Positions 17,477 through 27,500 of a DNA stretch of 44,091 nucleotides are shown piece by piece; the first letter of the stretch is position 1, and every line of letters begins with the position of its first letter. The notes under the pieces were generated by a model. That model saw nothing but the letters and a program-made list of their open reading frames with translations. It did no database searches and had not been told where the DNA came from. A program made the translations under genes and the position numbers. The stretch lies in assembly GCF_013408245.1 (NCBI RefSeq), contig NZ_JACBYS010000013.1, positions 1 to 44,091 of the forward strand, given 5' to 3'. Origin of the DNA: Duganella sp. 1224. GTDB lineage: Bacteria; Pseudomonadota; Gammaproteobacteria; Burkholderiales; Burkholderiaceae_D.

Positions 17477-17509
17477 GGCGGTTCACGCGCGACCGCTGCG
17501 GCACAGTTT

Positions 17510-17571
17510 ACCCCGCACTGCGGCGCGCAGGGTCAGACCCCGTACGGGGTCTGACCCTATCCCTCCGGGGT
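17510..17571. repeat. Short palindromic element, copy 1
   Basis: A perfect 30-bp palindrome (17529-17558) is built from GGGTCAGACCCC and its reverse complement around GTAC. It is flanked by complementary outer arms ACCCCG (17510-17515) and CGGGGT (17566-17571). The element lies between convergent genes, 33 bp after the SDR stop and 12 bp before the ntrC stop. It could act as a bidirectional transcript end, although no T run follows. Confidence 0.85.
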
Positions 17572-17583
17572 TGGCGTTAGCGC

Positions 17584-19080
<1,497 letters not shown>

Positions 19081-19145
19081 GTGTTTTATGTATTTTCCGC
19101 GAGGATCGTCAATCAACGGAGACGGACCGCAATGCCCGCCGCGGC

Positions 19146-20258
19146 TTATGGCAACGGCAGCAAAATACGGAAATCCGTACATCCAGGCCGGCTCTCGCAC
19201 TCGATCACGCCCATGTGCTGCTGCACGAAGGTCTGCGCCAAGGTCAGCCCCAGGCCGCTGCCGCCTTCCCTGCCGGATACCAGCGGGTAAAAGATGCGGT
19301 CGCGGATCTGGGGTGCGATACCCGGTCCATTGTCGATGATATGCAAGTCTAATGCCAGCCCGTAGCGGACCTTGGCCAGCGTGACCTGGCGCGCCACCCG
19401 CGTCTTGAACACGATCTGGGCGTCGCCGGCCTCGATCTGCGCCGACAGCGCCTGCGCGGCGTTGTGCGCGATGTTGAGCACGGTCTGGATCAGCTGCTCC
19501 TTGTCGCCGCGGAACTCGGGAATCGAGGCGTCGTAGTCGCGCAAAATGGTCAGGCCGGACGGGAACTCGGCCAGCATCAGGCTGCGCACGCGCTCCAGCA
19601 CCTCGTGGATGTTGACGTCGCCGACGATGTGCGGCCGGCGGTGCGGCGCCAGCAGGCGGTCCACCAGCGTCTGCAGGCGGTCGGCCTCCTTGATGATGAC
19701 CTGGGTGTACTCGCGCAGCTGCACCGCGTGCGCGCCCGGCAGCTCCATCTCCAGCAACTGCGCGGCGCCGCGGATGCCGCCCAGCGGGTTCTTGATCTCG
19801 TGCGCCAGGTTGCGGATCAGCTCCTTGTTGACCTGGCTCTGGTCGAGGATGCGTTCCTCGCGGTCCAGCTTGAGGTGCTGCTGGTTTTCGCGCAGCTCGA
19901 TCAGCACGCCGCCGGCAGGCTCCTCCACCGCCGACACCATGCTGTGCACGTGCAGCGGCTCGCGGCCGGCGCGCTCCAGCGCCAGGTCCTGGCGCAGGTC
20001 GGAAAACTTGTGTTCGCGCGCCTGTGCGCAGATGTGCTCCAGCTCGTCGGGATTGACGAACTGCGCGCTCAGCTTCTGGCGCGACAGCGCCTTCAGCGAG
20101 CTTTCCAGCAGGTTCTCGGCGGCCGCGTTGGCGTAGGCGATGTGGCCGTCGGCGTCCAGCAGCACCACGGCCGAGGCCAGCAATTCCAAGCCGGCCAGCG
20201 CCGGCGGACGGTGGATGGCGGCTGCCGCGCGGGCGGCGATCTTGTTGACTAGGCTCAT
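19146..20258 (-). CDS. ntrB: Nitrogen regulation sensor kinase NR(II)
   Basis: NtrB phosphorylates NtrC under nitrogen limitation and, when bound by PII, favours its dephosphorylation. It is cytosolic. The 370-aa protein has an N-terminal PAS domain (LASAVVLLDADGHIAYANAAAENLLE, 27-52). The H-box is RNLAHEIKNPLGGIRGAAQLLE with H153. The ATPase domain shows an N-box (LNIAHNAAQAL), DNGPGI and SGREGGSGLGL. It lies 10 bp downstream of a DUF4124 gene and 65 bp upstream of ntrC on the same strand. Together these probably form one transcript, fed by their own promoter and by any read-through from glnA. Confidence 0.95.
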   Translation of the reverse strand: MSLVNKIAARAAAAIHRPPALAGLELLASAVVLLDADGHIAYANAAAENLLESSLKALSRQKLSAQFVNPDELEHICAQAREHKFSDLRQDLALERAGREPLHVHSMVSAVEEPAGGVLIELRENQQHLKLDREERILDQSQVNKELIRNLAHEIKNPLGGIRGAAQLLEMELPGAHAVQLREYTQVIIKEADRLQTLVDRLLAPHRRPHIVGDVNIHEVLERVRSLMLAEFPSGLTILRDYDASIPEFRGDKEQLIQTVLNIAHNAAQALSAQIEAGDAQIVFKTRVARQVTLAKVRYGLALDLHIIDNGPGIAPQIRDRIFYPLVSGREGGSGLGLTLAQTFVQQHMGVIECESRPGCTDFRILLPLP

Positions 20259-20268
20259 AATTAACTCG

Positions 20269-20754
20269 TCATCGGATATTCGCGATCTCGCGTTTCAAGG
20301 CATCGACATTCTTTTCCGAGCGGCTGATGCTGTCGCGCAGCGCCGCCACCCGCTCCTGGTACTTGGCGTAGTTGCGCTCGTCGCCGCGGCGCTCCGGCTC
20401 GCCGCCGTTGAATTCGCGGCGCAACTCGGCCAGCTTCAGCTGCTCGTTCTTCAGTTCGTCTTCGAGGATGCCGCGGCGGTCGGCGTCGCGCGCCTTCTGC
20501 TCGGCGCTGTCGACGCGCGGGAACTCGCCTGGCGCCGGCGCCGGCTGCGGCGGCCGCGCGCTGGCCGGCGCGCTGCGGCGCGCCGGCGCCGGCACCGTCA
20601 TCCCCGGCAGATCCATCAGCTTGCAGTAGCTGCCGCGGTTGATGTCGGTGAACTCGACGCTGCCGCCGGGCGGCTGGCACTTGTAGATCTGCGCTTGCGC
20701 CGCCGCCGAGGCCAGCAGCGCCAGCAGCACGCTCAATTTCAAACTGGTTGTCAT
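20269..20754 (-). CDS. DUF4124 domain-containing secreted protein
   Basis: A 161-aa exported protein of unknown function. A signal peptide (MTTSLKLSVLLALLASAAAQA) precedes a DUF4124 segment (QIYKCQPPGGSVEFTDINRGSYCKLMDLPG) with two cysteines. A proline/alanine-rich linker follows (about 50-75). The C-terminal half is charged and helix-forming, probably coiled-coil (ARDADRRGILEDELKNEQLKLAELRREF...). DUF4124 proteins are frequent in Beta- and Gammaproteobacteria, often beside glnA/ntrBC as I recall, but no role in nitrogen control is established. Only 10 bp separate it from ntrB, so cotranscription is very likely. A TATAGT -10-like box is at 20786-20791. Confidence 0.85.
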   Translation of the reverse strand: MTTSLKLSVLLALLASAAAQAQIYKCQPPGGSVEFTDINRGSYCKLMDLPGMTVPAPARRSAPASARPPQPAPAPGEFPRVDSAEQKARDADRRGILEDELKNEQLKLAELRREFNGGEPERRGDERNYAKYQERVAALRDSISRSEKNVDALKREIANIR

Positions 20755-20766
20755 TCGTAAATCCGT

Positions 20767-20791
20767 GGGTGGAACGCTCCACCCGACTATA
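20767..20791 (-). promoter_or_regulatory. Putative promoter box and start-site hairpin of the DUF4124-ntrBC operon
   Basis: On the minus strand TATAGT (20791-20786) is followed by a perfect 7-bp stem with a 4-nt loop (20784-20767), GGGTGGA/TCCACCC. The predicted transcription start falls inside the stem. It may be an operator, or a 5'-end hairpin stabilising the transcript. No -35 hexamer is clear. Confidence 0.45.
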
Positions 20792-20800
20792 CCGCATCCA

Positions 20801-20837
20801 AATAAAAACGCGGGGAAAGCCAGCGCTCGCCCCGCGT
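20801..20837 (-). terminator. Terminator between glnA and the DUF4124 gene
   Basis: An 8-bp stem ACGCGGGG (20808-20815) pairs with CCCCGCGT (20830-20837). A T-rich run follows on the minus strand. It lies about 36 bp past the glnA stop and should make glnA largely monocistronic, with the ntrBC transcript starting just beyond. Confidence 0.8.
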
Positions 20838-20872
20838 CGGATGCCGCTCACCGGCGCCGTGGCGCCCGGTGG

Positions 20873-22288
20873 TTACAGCGAGTAGTACATGTCGAACTCA
20901 GCAGGGTGAGTGGTCATGCGCATGCGCTGCACGTCCTGCATCTTCAGTTCGATGTAGGCATCGATCATCGAGTCGGTGAACACGCCGCCACGGGTCAGGA
21001 ACTCGCGGTCCTTGTTCAGGTTGTCCAGCGCTTCTTCCAGCGAGGCGCACACGGTCGGGATCAGTGCGTCTTCTTCCGGCGGCAGGTGGTACAGGTCTTT
21101 CGACGCGGCCTCGCCCGGGTGGATCTTGTTCTGGATACCGTCCAGGCCGGCCATCAGCAGCGCGGCGAAGCACAGGTAGACGTTGGCCAGCGGGTCCGGG
21201 AAGCGGGTTTCGATGCGGCGGCCTTTAGGATTGGCCACGTGCGGAATACGGATCGAGGCCGAGCGGTTTTTCGCCGAGTACGCCAGTTTGACCGGGGCTT
21301 CGAAGCCTGGCACCAGGCGCTTGTACGAGTTGGTGCCTGGATTGGTGATCGCGTTCAGCGCCTTGGCGTGCTTGATGATGCCGCCGATGTAGTACAGCGC
21401 GGTTTCCGACAGGCCGGCATAGCCGTCGCCGGCGAACAGGTTGCTGCCGTCTTTCCAGATCGACTGGTGCACGTGCATGCCCGAACCGTTGTCGCCAACG
21501 ATAGGCTTCGGCATGAAGGTGGCGGTCTTGCCGTAGCTGTGGGCCACGTTGTGCACCACGTATTTCAGGTTCTGGGTCCAGTCGGCGCGCTCAACCAGGG
21601 TCGAGAACTTGGTGCCGATTTCGTTCTGGCCGGCGCCGGCCACTTCGTGGTGGTGCACTTCCACCGGAATGCCCAGCGATTCCAGGATCAGGCACATTTC
21701 CGAACGCATGTCCTGGAAGCTGTCCACTGGCGGGACCGGGAAGTAGCCGCCCTTGACGGTTGGACGGTGGCCGCTGTTGCCGCCTTCGATTTCCTTGTCG
21801 GTCGACCACGAGGCTTCGTCCGAGTCCACTTTGACGAAGCAGCCCGACATGTCGATCTTCCAGCGCACGCTGTCGAAGATGAAGAATTCTGGTTCCGGGC
21901 CGAAGTAGGCGGTGTCGCCGATGCCCGACGATTTCAGGTAGGCTTCGGCGCGCTTGGCGATGGAGCGTGGGTCGCGGTCATAGCCCTTGCCGTCGGCTGG
22001 CTCGATGACGTCGCACTGCATGAACAGCGTGGTTTCTTCCATGAACGGATCGATGCGCGCGGTGTTTGGGTCCGGCAGCAGAATCATGTCCGATGCTTCA
22101 ATGCCTTTCCAGCCGGCGATCGAGGAACCGTCAAACGCGTGACCCGATTCGAACTTGTCGATGTCGAAAGCCGACACTGGCACGGTGACGTGCTGTTCTT
22201 TACCGCGGGTATCTGCGAAACGGAAATCAACGAATTTGACTTCGTTTTCCTGGACTATTTTCAAAACTTCTGCGGCCGTAATTGCCAT
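20873..22288 (-). CDS. glnA: Glutamine synthetase, type I
   Basis: GlnA is the dodecameric cytosolic enzyme making glutamine from glutamate, ammonia and ATP, the main entry point of ammonium. The 471-aa length is typical of the adenylylatable I-beta type. FDGSSIAGWKGIEASDM and the catalytic NGSGMHVHQSIWKDG segment are present. KPGTRR-like PGFEAPVKLAYSAKNRSASIRIP carries substrate residues. The adenylylation tyrosine is Y400 in LYHLPPEE. AGGAG lies 7 nt before the ATG. Upstream are a good sigma-54 promoter (22335-22349) and three NtrC-like sites, and ntrBC follows downstream. This indicates nitrogen-responsive transcription by NtrC and post-translational control by adenylylation. Confidence 0.98.
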   Translation of the reverse strand: MAITAAEVLKIVQENEVKFVDFRFADTRGKEQHVTVPVSAFDIDKFESGHAFDGSSIAGWKGIEASDMILLPDPNTARIDPFMEETTLFMQCDVIEPADGKGYDRDPRSIAKRAEAYLKSSGIGDTAYFGPEPEFFIFDSVRWKIDMSGCFVKVDSDEASWSTDKEIEGGNSGHRPTVKGGYFPVPPVDSFQDMRSEMCLILESLGIPVEVHHHEVAGAGQNEIGTKFSTLVERADWTQNLKYVVHNVAHSYGKTATFMPKPIVGDNGSGMHVHQSIWKDGSNLFAGDGYAGLSETALYYIGGIIKHAKALNAITNPGTNSYKRLVPGFEAPVKLAYSAKNRSASIRIPHVANPKGRRIETRFPDPLANVYLCFAALLMAGLDGIQNKIHPGEAASKDLYHLPPEEDALIPTVCASLEEALDNLNKDREFLTRGGVFTDSMIDAYIELKMQDVQRMRMTTHPAEFDMYYSL

Positions 22289-22334
22289 GCGTATCTCCTA
22301 AAGGGAATATGTGGAACTCGTGGGACCTAAATAA

Positions 22335-22349
22335 GCAGTATCCGTGCCA
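22335..22349 (-). promoter_or_regulatory. Sigma-54 promoter of glnA
   Basis: On the minus strand TGGCACGGATACTGC has the invariant GG (-24) and GC (-12) separated by exactly 10 bp. It matches the TGGCAC-N5-TTGC consensus at all but one position. Transcription would start near 22324, leaving a leader of about 35 nt that includes the AGGAG ribosome-binding site. Confidence 0.85.
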
Positions 22350-22380
22350 GCCTGAAACGCAGTATGGGCAGAACAATCGC

Positions 22381-22395
22381 GCACCTCTTTGGTGC
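22381..22395. promoter_or_regulatory. NtrC-binding site 1 (perfect)
   Basis: GCACC-N5-GGTGC is a perfect dyad matching the known NtrC recognition pattern. Its centre is about 46 bp upstream of the sigma-54 element of glnA. Confidence 0.8.
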
Positions 22396-22409
22396 GACTC
22401 CAACATTTT

Positions 22410-22424
22410 GCACCTCATGAGTGC
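22410..22424. promoter_or_regulatory. NtrC-binding site 2
   Basis: GCACC-N5-AGTGC matches nine of ten conserved dyad bases. Its centre is 29 bp beyond site 1, suitable for side-by-side dimers of NtrC forming an oligomer. Confidence 0.7.
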
Positions 22425-22448
22425 GTTTTGGAATTTTTTCTGAAAAGC

Positions 22449-22463
22449 GCATGGTTTTGGTGC
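22449..22463. promoter_or_regulatory. NtrC-binding site 3 (weaker)
   Basis: GCATG-N5-GGTGC has one intact half and one degenerate half of the NtrC dyad. Its centre is 39 bp beyond site 2. It lies only about 30 bp upstream of the TATAAT box (22493-22498) of the divergent rhodanese gene, so bound NtrC could also affect that gene. Confidence 0.5.
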
Positions 22464-22492
22464 ATCGGGGTCGCAGGCGCGCGCGGACGCCA

Positions 22493-22498
22493 TATAAT
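22493..22498 (+). promoter_or_regulatory. -10 box of the rhodanese gene
   Basis: A consensus TATAAT lies 28 bp upstream of the ATG at 22527. No good -35 hexamer is visible at 16-18 bp, so the promoter may be weak or activator-dependent. Confidence 0.5.
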
Positions 22499-22526
22499 AA
22501 ACTCAAACTTATAACCGGAACACCTT

Positions 22527-22985
22527 ATGAGCAAAATTGATGAGATTCTCGCCCTTGCCCGCAGCCGCAGCAAGGACTGGCCCTATGCCGGCGCGGTGAC
22601 GCCGGCCGAGGCGTATGAGCTGATCAGTCTGGAAAACGCGATCAAGCTGGTGGACGTGCGCACCAATGCCGAGCGCGACTGGGTGGGCCGGGTGGCCATT
22701 CCGGACGCCCAACATGGTGCGGTGCAGTGGGCAACCTACCCGGGCGGCAACGCCAACCATGACTTTATCGAGCAATTGAATGGCGTGGCGCGCAAGGACC
22801 AGGTCATTTTGTTCCTGTGCCGCTCCGGCGTGCGCTCGCGTGGTGCAGCCAAGCTGGCGACCGAGCATGGCTACCAGCATTGCTACGACATTCTCGAAGG
22901 CTTCGAGGGCGAGAAGGATGAGCATGGGCACCGCAAAAACGTCAACGGCTGGTGCCACGCCGGCCTGCCCTGGATCGGTGCCTGA
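22527..22985 (+). CDS. Rhodanese-like domain protein
   Basis: A single-domain rhodanese (thiosulfate/persulfide sulfurtransferase fold) of 152 aa with no signal peptide, so probably cytosolic. LVDVRTNAERDWVGRVAIPDA is the first conserved rhodanese block. The catalytic cysteine is C98 in LCRSGVRSRGAA, a CRSG-type active-site loop. DILEGFEGEKDEHGHRKNVNGWCHAGLPW is the C-terminal signature of this bacterial group. It is divergent from glnA and convergent with the TAXI gene. The long palindromic element starts 2 bp past its stop. The physiological sulfur acceptor is unknown. Confidence 0.9.
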   Translation: MSKIDEILALARSRSKDWPYAGAVTPAEAYELISLENAIKLVDVRTNAERDWVGRVAIPDAQHGAVQWATYPGGNANHDFIEQLNGVARKDQVILFLCRSGVRSRGAAKLATEHGYQHCYDILEGFEGEKDEHGHRKNVNGWCHAGLPWIGA

Positions 22986-22987
22986 TC

Positions 22988-23083
22988 TAAACCGGGGTCA
23001 GGTCCGGCATTCGGACACGAGCACAACCGTAGTCTTCCCTACGGTTGTGCTCGTGTCCGAATGCCGGACCTGACCCCGGTTTA
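22988..23083. repeat. Long palindromic element A (96 bp)
   Basis: Two perfectly complementary 45-nt arms (22988-23032 and 23039-23083) enclose a 6-nt loop TCTTCC. The element fills the whole gap between the convergent rhodanese and TAXI genes, and its right arm includes the TAXI stop codon. The arm starts with CCGGGGTCAGGTCC after a TAAA tail. Its organisation matches element B at the right edge. It is likely a bidirectional transcript end by virtue of the hairpin, without a U tract. Confidence 0.95.
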
Positions 23084-24478
23084 TATTGGCACGGATTCCG
23101 CTGGCGCCGCGCTGGCCTCGCCCATCAGGAACTGGATGCGCTTGCGCACGAACTGGATGTGGCTGCGCAAGCCATACAACCCATCGGCAAACGACAGCGG
23201 TATCGACACCTGGTTGACCAACTCCTCGATCTGATCCAGCCGCTTCAGCTGCTCCTCGTACACCTGCATGCGCGTCGCTTCCGGCGCTTCCTCCACCTTC
23301 TGCTCCACCGCGCGCAATTGGCCGTACCACTTGTACACGCGCGAGCGGATGCGCCACACGTACAGCGGCGGCACCACCTTCGATAGCGGCAGGATCAGCG
23401 CGCCCAGCGCCACCACCAGCACCCACATGCGGTCGAAGAAATTGGCCAGCCAGAAGGTCATGTAGCGCTGCAGGAACGGCGGCCCGCTCTTGTAGAACTT
23501 GGCCGCCTCCGGATCGACCGGAATCTCGGTGTACTTGGCCGACGGGAACTGGCCCTGCTGCTGGAACCAGCCGGCGCCGCCGTGGATCGCGGCCGCCGCC
23601 TGCACGAACAGGTCCACCAGCGCCGAGTGCAAGTCCTCGCGCGCCACCAGCGTGGCGGTCGGCGCGATCAGGCTGTAGTTCTCGGCCGGTATGTTGCGGC
23701 CCAGGTCGACAATCCCTTGCGGCAGCACCACGTGCGTCAGGAACGGCAGCTTGCGCGAATACGCCTCGGCCTGGTTGAAGTCGAACAGCCGGATGCCCGG
23801 CGTTTGCAGCAGCATCTGGATCAGCGGCGCTTCCGGCGCCGAGGTGAACACCAGGCCGTCGATGCGGCCTTCCAGCAACTCCACCGTGGCCGGCGTGTTC
23901 GCCAGCGAAAAGCGCTCCACTTCGTCCTTCTCGACGCCATTCAGTTCGAGGATCTGGCGCAGCAGGCGCGGCGAGCCGGAGCCCTTGGGACCGTAGTTGA
24001 TCTTTTTGCCGCGCAACTGCGTCAGCTGGGTGATCGGCGGCTGGCCCGTCTCTTCGCGCAGGAACAGCCACAGCGGCTCGACGAACAGGCTGCCCAGCGA
24101 GGACAGGCCCTCGCGCTCGGCCGCCTCCTCGTTGGTGGAGCCGCTTTGCACGAAGGCGATGTCGACCTTGCCGTCTTTCAAGTTGCGCAGGTTTTCACTG
24201 GAGCCGGCCGACGGCACCAGCGTGACCTTGACGCCGTGCTTGGCCAGCGCGGCGGCGTATTTCTTGCCGAATTCCTCGTAGGCGGAGTTTTCCTGGCCGG
24301 TGCCGAGCCGCACCGTGCGCGGCGGCGCCGGGTCAACCAGCCAGTAGGCCAGCAGGCAGACGCCGACGATCGTCAGCACCGTCGGCGCGGCGGCAACGAT
24401 CAGGTCCCGGAACGAGAACTGCGTGAACTTGAGGATCTTGGACATGTGGTGGCGCATAGGTTTCATGGGCTGATACAT
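23081..24478 (-). CDS. TAXI-family TRAP transporter solute-binding protein, membrane anchored
   Basis: A TAXI-type periplasmic binding protein. I place the start at the ATG at 24478; in-frame TTG codons precede it, and an ATG at 24445 (MSKILKF) is an alternative. A first membrane segment (LIVAAAPTVLTIVGVCLLAYWLV) is followed by the binding domain (VRLGTGQENSAYEEFGKKYAAALAKHGVKVTLVPSAGSSENLRNLKDGKVDIAFVQSG). A second membrane segment lies near the C-terminus (MWVLVVALGALILPLSKVVPP). The cytoplasmic tail is charged and helical (EQKVEEAPEATRMQVYEEQLKRLDQIEEL). Two membrane spans plus a tail are unlike a free periplasmic receptor. No TRAP permease gene is adjacent. It may be a signalling or scaffold variant; this is inference. 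Confidence 0.82.
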   Translation of the reverse strand: MYQPMKPMRHHMSKILKFTQFSFRDLIVAAAPTVLTIVGVCLLAYWLVDPAPPRTVRLGTGQENSAYEEFGKKYAAALAKHGVKVTLVPSAGSSENLRNLKDGKVDIAFVQSGSTNEEAAEREGLSSLGSLFVEPLWLFLREETGQPPITQLTQLRGKKINYGPKGSGSPRLLRQILELNGVEKDEVERFSLANTPATVELLEGRIDGLVFTSAPEAPLIQMLLQTPGIRLFDFNQAEAYSRKLPFLTHVVLPQGIVDLGRNIPAENYSLIAPTATLVAREDLHSALVDLFVQAAAAIHGGAGWFQQQGQFPSAKYTEIPVDPEAAKFYKSGPPFLQRYMTFWLANFFDRMWVLVVALGALILPLSKVVPPLYVWRIRSRVYKWYGQLRAVEQKVEEAPEATRMQVYEEQLKRLDQIEELVNQVSIPLSFADGLYGLRSHIQFVRKRIQFLMGEASAAPAESVPI

Positions 24479-24519
24479 TGCCAACAATTATGAAACTATG
24501 CAAGGGGAGCACGCGGCGG

Positions 24520-24585
24520 CAACCCGGAAAGGCTGGGGTCTGACCCCGCACGGGGTCAGACCCCGGTGTGCCGCCGTGCGGGTTG
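24520..24585. repeat. Short palindromic element, copy 2
   Basis: Arms of 14 nt (24535-24548 and 24551-24564) with a CA centre form the core. Outer arms CAACCCG (24520-24526) and CGGGTTG (24579-24585) are perfectly complementary. Here the unit order is GGGGTCTGACCCC then GGGGTCAGACCCC, the reverse of the other four copies. It lies between the PBP stop (24589-24591) and the TAXI gene start. Confidence 0.85.
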
Positions 24586-24588
24586 GAA

Positions 24589-27500
24589 TTAACCGCCGCA
24601 GGCCTGCAGCGGCGGCTTTGCGACTTCGGGTGCCATGCCCCCGACTTTCATTACCATCGGCGCTGCGCCGGGTTTGGGCACGGCGTGCGGTTCGATCAGC
24701 GGCATCAGGCTCGGCGCCAGCACCACCAGCAGTTGCACCGGCAGCGCGCTGGTGAAGTCGTAGTTCTTCGACTCCGGCCCGTGCACGTACGCCGTCATCG
24801 AACCAAAGAAGCGCTCGCCGATGTTGAACACAAACGTCGCCGACCGGTTCACGTAGCGCGATTCGATCAGCCGCCCGCCCGCCGCGTAGACGTCGAAGCG
24901 CTGGTCGCCGGTGCCGGTCTTGCCGCCCACCGGGATGATTGCGCCGTCGGCCGACACGAATGCCGACTTCACCCGCTTGGCCGTGCCGTCCGATACCACG
25001 CCGCGGATCGCGTCCGCCGTCACCCGCGCCACTTCCGGCGAGATCACCTGTTCGTTGCCGGTCGGCGGCGCCTTGGTCACCAGCGTTTCATACGGCGTGC
25101 CCTTGGCGAAGTGCAGCGAGGTGATGCGCTGCGAACTCTTGCGCACGCCGCCGTTGACGATAATCCCCATCATCTCCGCCAGCGAGGCCGGCCGGTCGGC
25201 CGAGGCGCCCAGCGTGGTGGCGTACGACGGCACCAGCGAGTCGAACGGATAGCCCATCTTCTTCCACTGCTTGTGGATTTCCATGAAGCCTTCCACCTCG
25301 ATCAGCCCGGCGATGCGCTTGTCCTGCGCATGCTTGCGGTGGGTCTTGAACAGCCACTGGTAGACCTCCTGCCGTTCCTTCTCGCTGGCCGCCGTCATCT
25401 GCGTCAGCGTCGCGCCCGGATGCTTGAGCATGTAGGCCGCCATCCACAGCTCCAGCGGATGCACGCGCGCCAGGTAGCCGCGGTCGGCCAGCGACCAGTT
25501 GTCGGCCGAGTACTGCTCGTACAGCTTGGCCACACGGTCTTCCGGCACTTCGTTCTGCGACGGCAGGTTGTCGTGCAGGTAGGCGCTGAACTGCGCCACC
25601 GTAGCTTCCGGGTACAGCGTGCGGTGGATCACCGCCAGCCGCGTGGCGGTGCTGCGGATGTTGGCGATGACGATCTTGTCGATCTCGTTCTGCGGCTTGC
25701 CCTTGTACTTGGCGTAGAAGCGCACCAGGAATTCCTTGCCTTCCTTGTCGGCGAAGCGCGCCAGGTAGCCGGCGCGGCGCGGATCGTCGGCGTCGGCCAG
25801 CAGCGAGGCCGACGAGCCCGGCGACTGGAACATGTAGAACTTGGCCACATCGCGCATCAGCCGCACGAACACCAGGTTGGTGGAGTGGCGCAGCGCCTCG
25901 GTCACGGTCAGGATCTTGCTGTTGTCTTCCTTGGAGAAGTTGCCGAAGTGGTGCAGGCCGCCGCCGGTGAAGAAGCCCTCGCCCGGGTTGCCGGAGTACT
26001 TGCGCTCCATGGCCGCGTTCAGCATCGGCGTCAGCGCGCGCTTGTCGGGATCGACCGGCAGCGCCTTGAAGTAGTCGATCGCCCACTGTGACAGCTTGTC
26101 CTGCGGATCGACCTTGACCTGGCTCAGCGCGGCATTGTCCATGCCGCCGTACTTCTTGTGCAGCTGGTCCACGATGTCCAGGTAGGTGACCAGCGTGCGC
26201 AGCTTGGCGGTCGAGCCCAGGTCCAGCTTGGCGCCCTCGTTGATGTCCAGCGGCTGGTCGAAGTTGTCGGTCTGCAGGCGCAGCAGGTTGTTCTGCTCGC
26301 CCTTCTCCAGCAAGGTGAAGCTGTACACCACGTTGGCCGGATCGCCGTTGCCCAACATGCCCTTGCCGGTCAGGCCGGCGGCCTTGGCCTTTTCCGGATC
26401 GCGCAGGTCGCGCAGCACCTGCGTCACGGCGGTCTGGGCCTGCGCGTCCAGCGTGCTGACCACGGTCAGGTCCAGCCGGTCCAGGTTGTACATGCGGTTG
26501 TCGCCCAGCAGGTTGGCCAGGTGGTTGCGGATCGCGTTCGAGGCCTTGCGGCTGACGAAAGTCTGCGGCGGCGCCGATTGCAGGCCGTTGCCGGTAGCCG
26601 GGTGCAGGTGCTGCTTCAGCGCCATGTCGCGCATGGCCGGCGTGATGGCGCCATCGTTGGCCAGGATGCGCAGGTGGCTGTTGGCCAGCACCTCCAGGTC
26701 GGCGGCGCCGTCGCCCAGGTAGTAGCTCGGACGGCGCTGCGCGATCATCAGGCTCAGCGCTTCCTTGAACACCCGCGCGGTTTCCGCATCCGGCTTCTCC
26801 AGCTTGCCGTTCAGGCGCTGGTTGACGTCGTCAAACGAGCGGCCGTACCACACCCACATGCCGTCGCCGATGCCGTTCACCTCGCCATAGCCCGGCTTGG
26901 CCGACAGCGGCACGGTGTTCAGGTATTCCAGCACGATGCGGCGGCGCGCCTTGCTGGTGTCCGGGCCGTCCATGTAGGAGCGCATGCTGGCCGACACCAT
27001 CTGCTGCAGCTTGTCTTTCATCGAGCCGGTGCGGCCTTCCGGCGAGTGGCGGTACTTTTCGATCTGCGTGGCCAGCGTGCTGCCGCCGGCCGCGCGATGG
27101 CCGCCGCCGACCGCGCTGGCGGTTTTTTCCAGCACCGCCTTGCCCAGCCGGTCCCACTCCACCGCCGGATTGCGTTTCGGGTAGGTGTTGTCCAGCAGCT
27201 CGCGGTTTTCGATGAACAGCAAGCTGCTGACCAGCACCTGGGGCGCCTGCTCGAACTTGTTGTAGATGCGCTCCGGGTAGCTGGCGGCAAACAGTTCCTG
27301 CGCGCGGCAGTCGTAAATCGTCAGGCCGGTCTTGGTCTTTTCGCGGTAGGTGGCAAACACGCCCATGTCGACCATGTCGGCCATCTTGGACGAGATGCGC
27401 GCCTGCGCCGCGACCTGGTAGTCGCGCTGGCTCAGTTTGCCGATGTAGTCCGGCAGGCCGGCGTAGCCCAGCCGCTCGTCGTACGGGCTGTCGTGCGGGA

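Noticed and set aside
22988..23083. Insertion sequence or CRISPR remnant
   Set aside because: There is a single inverted repeat with no transposase, target duplication or spaced direct repeats. A palindromic element fits better.
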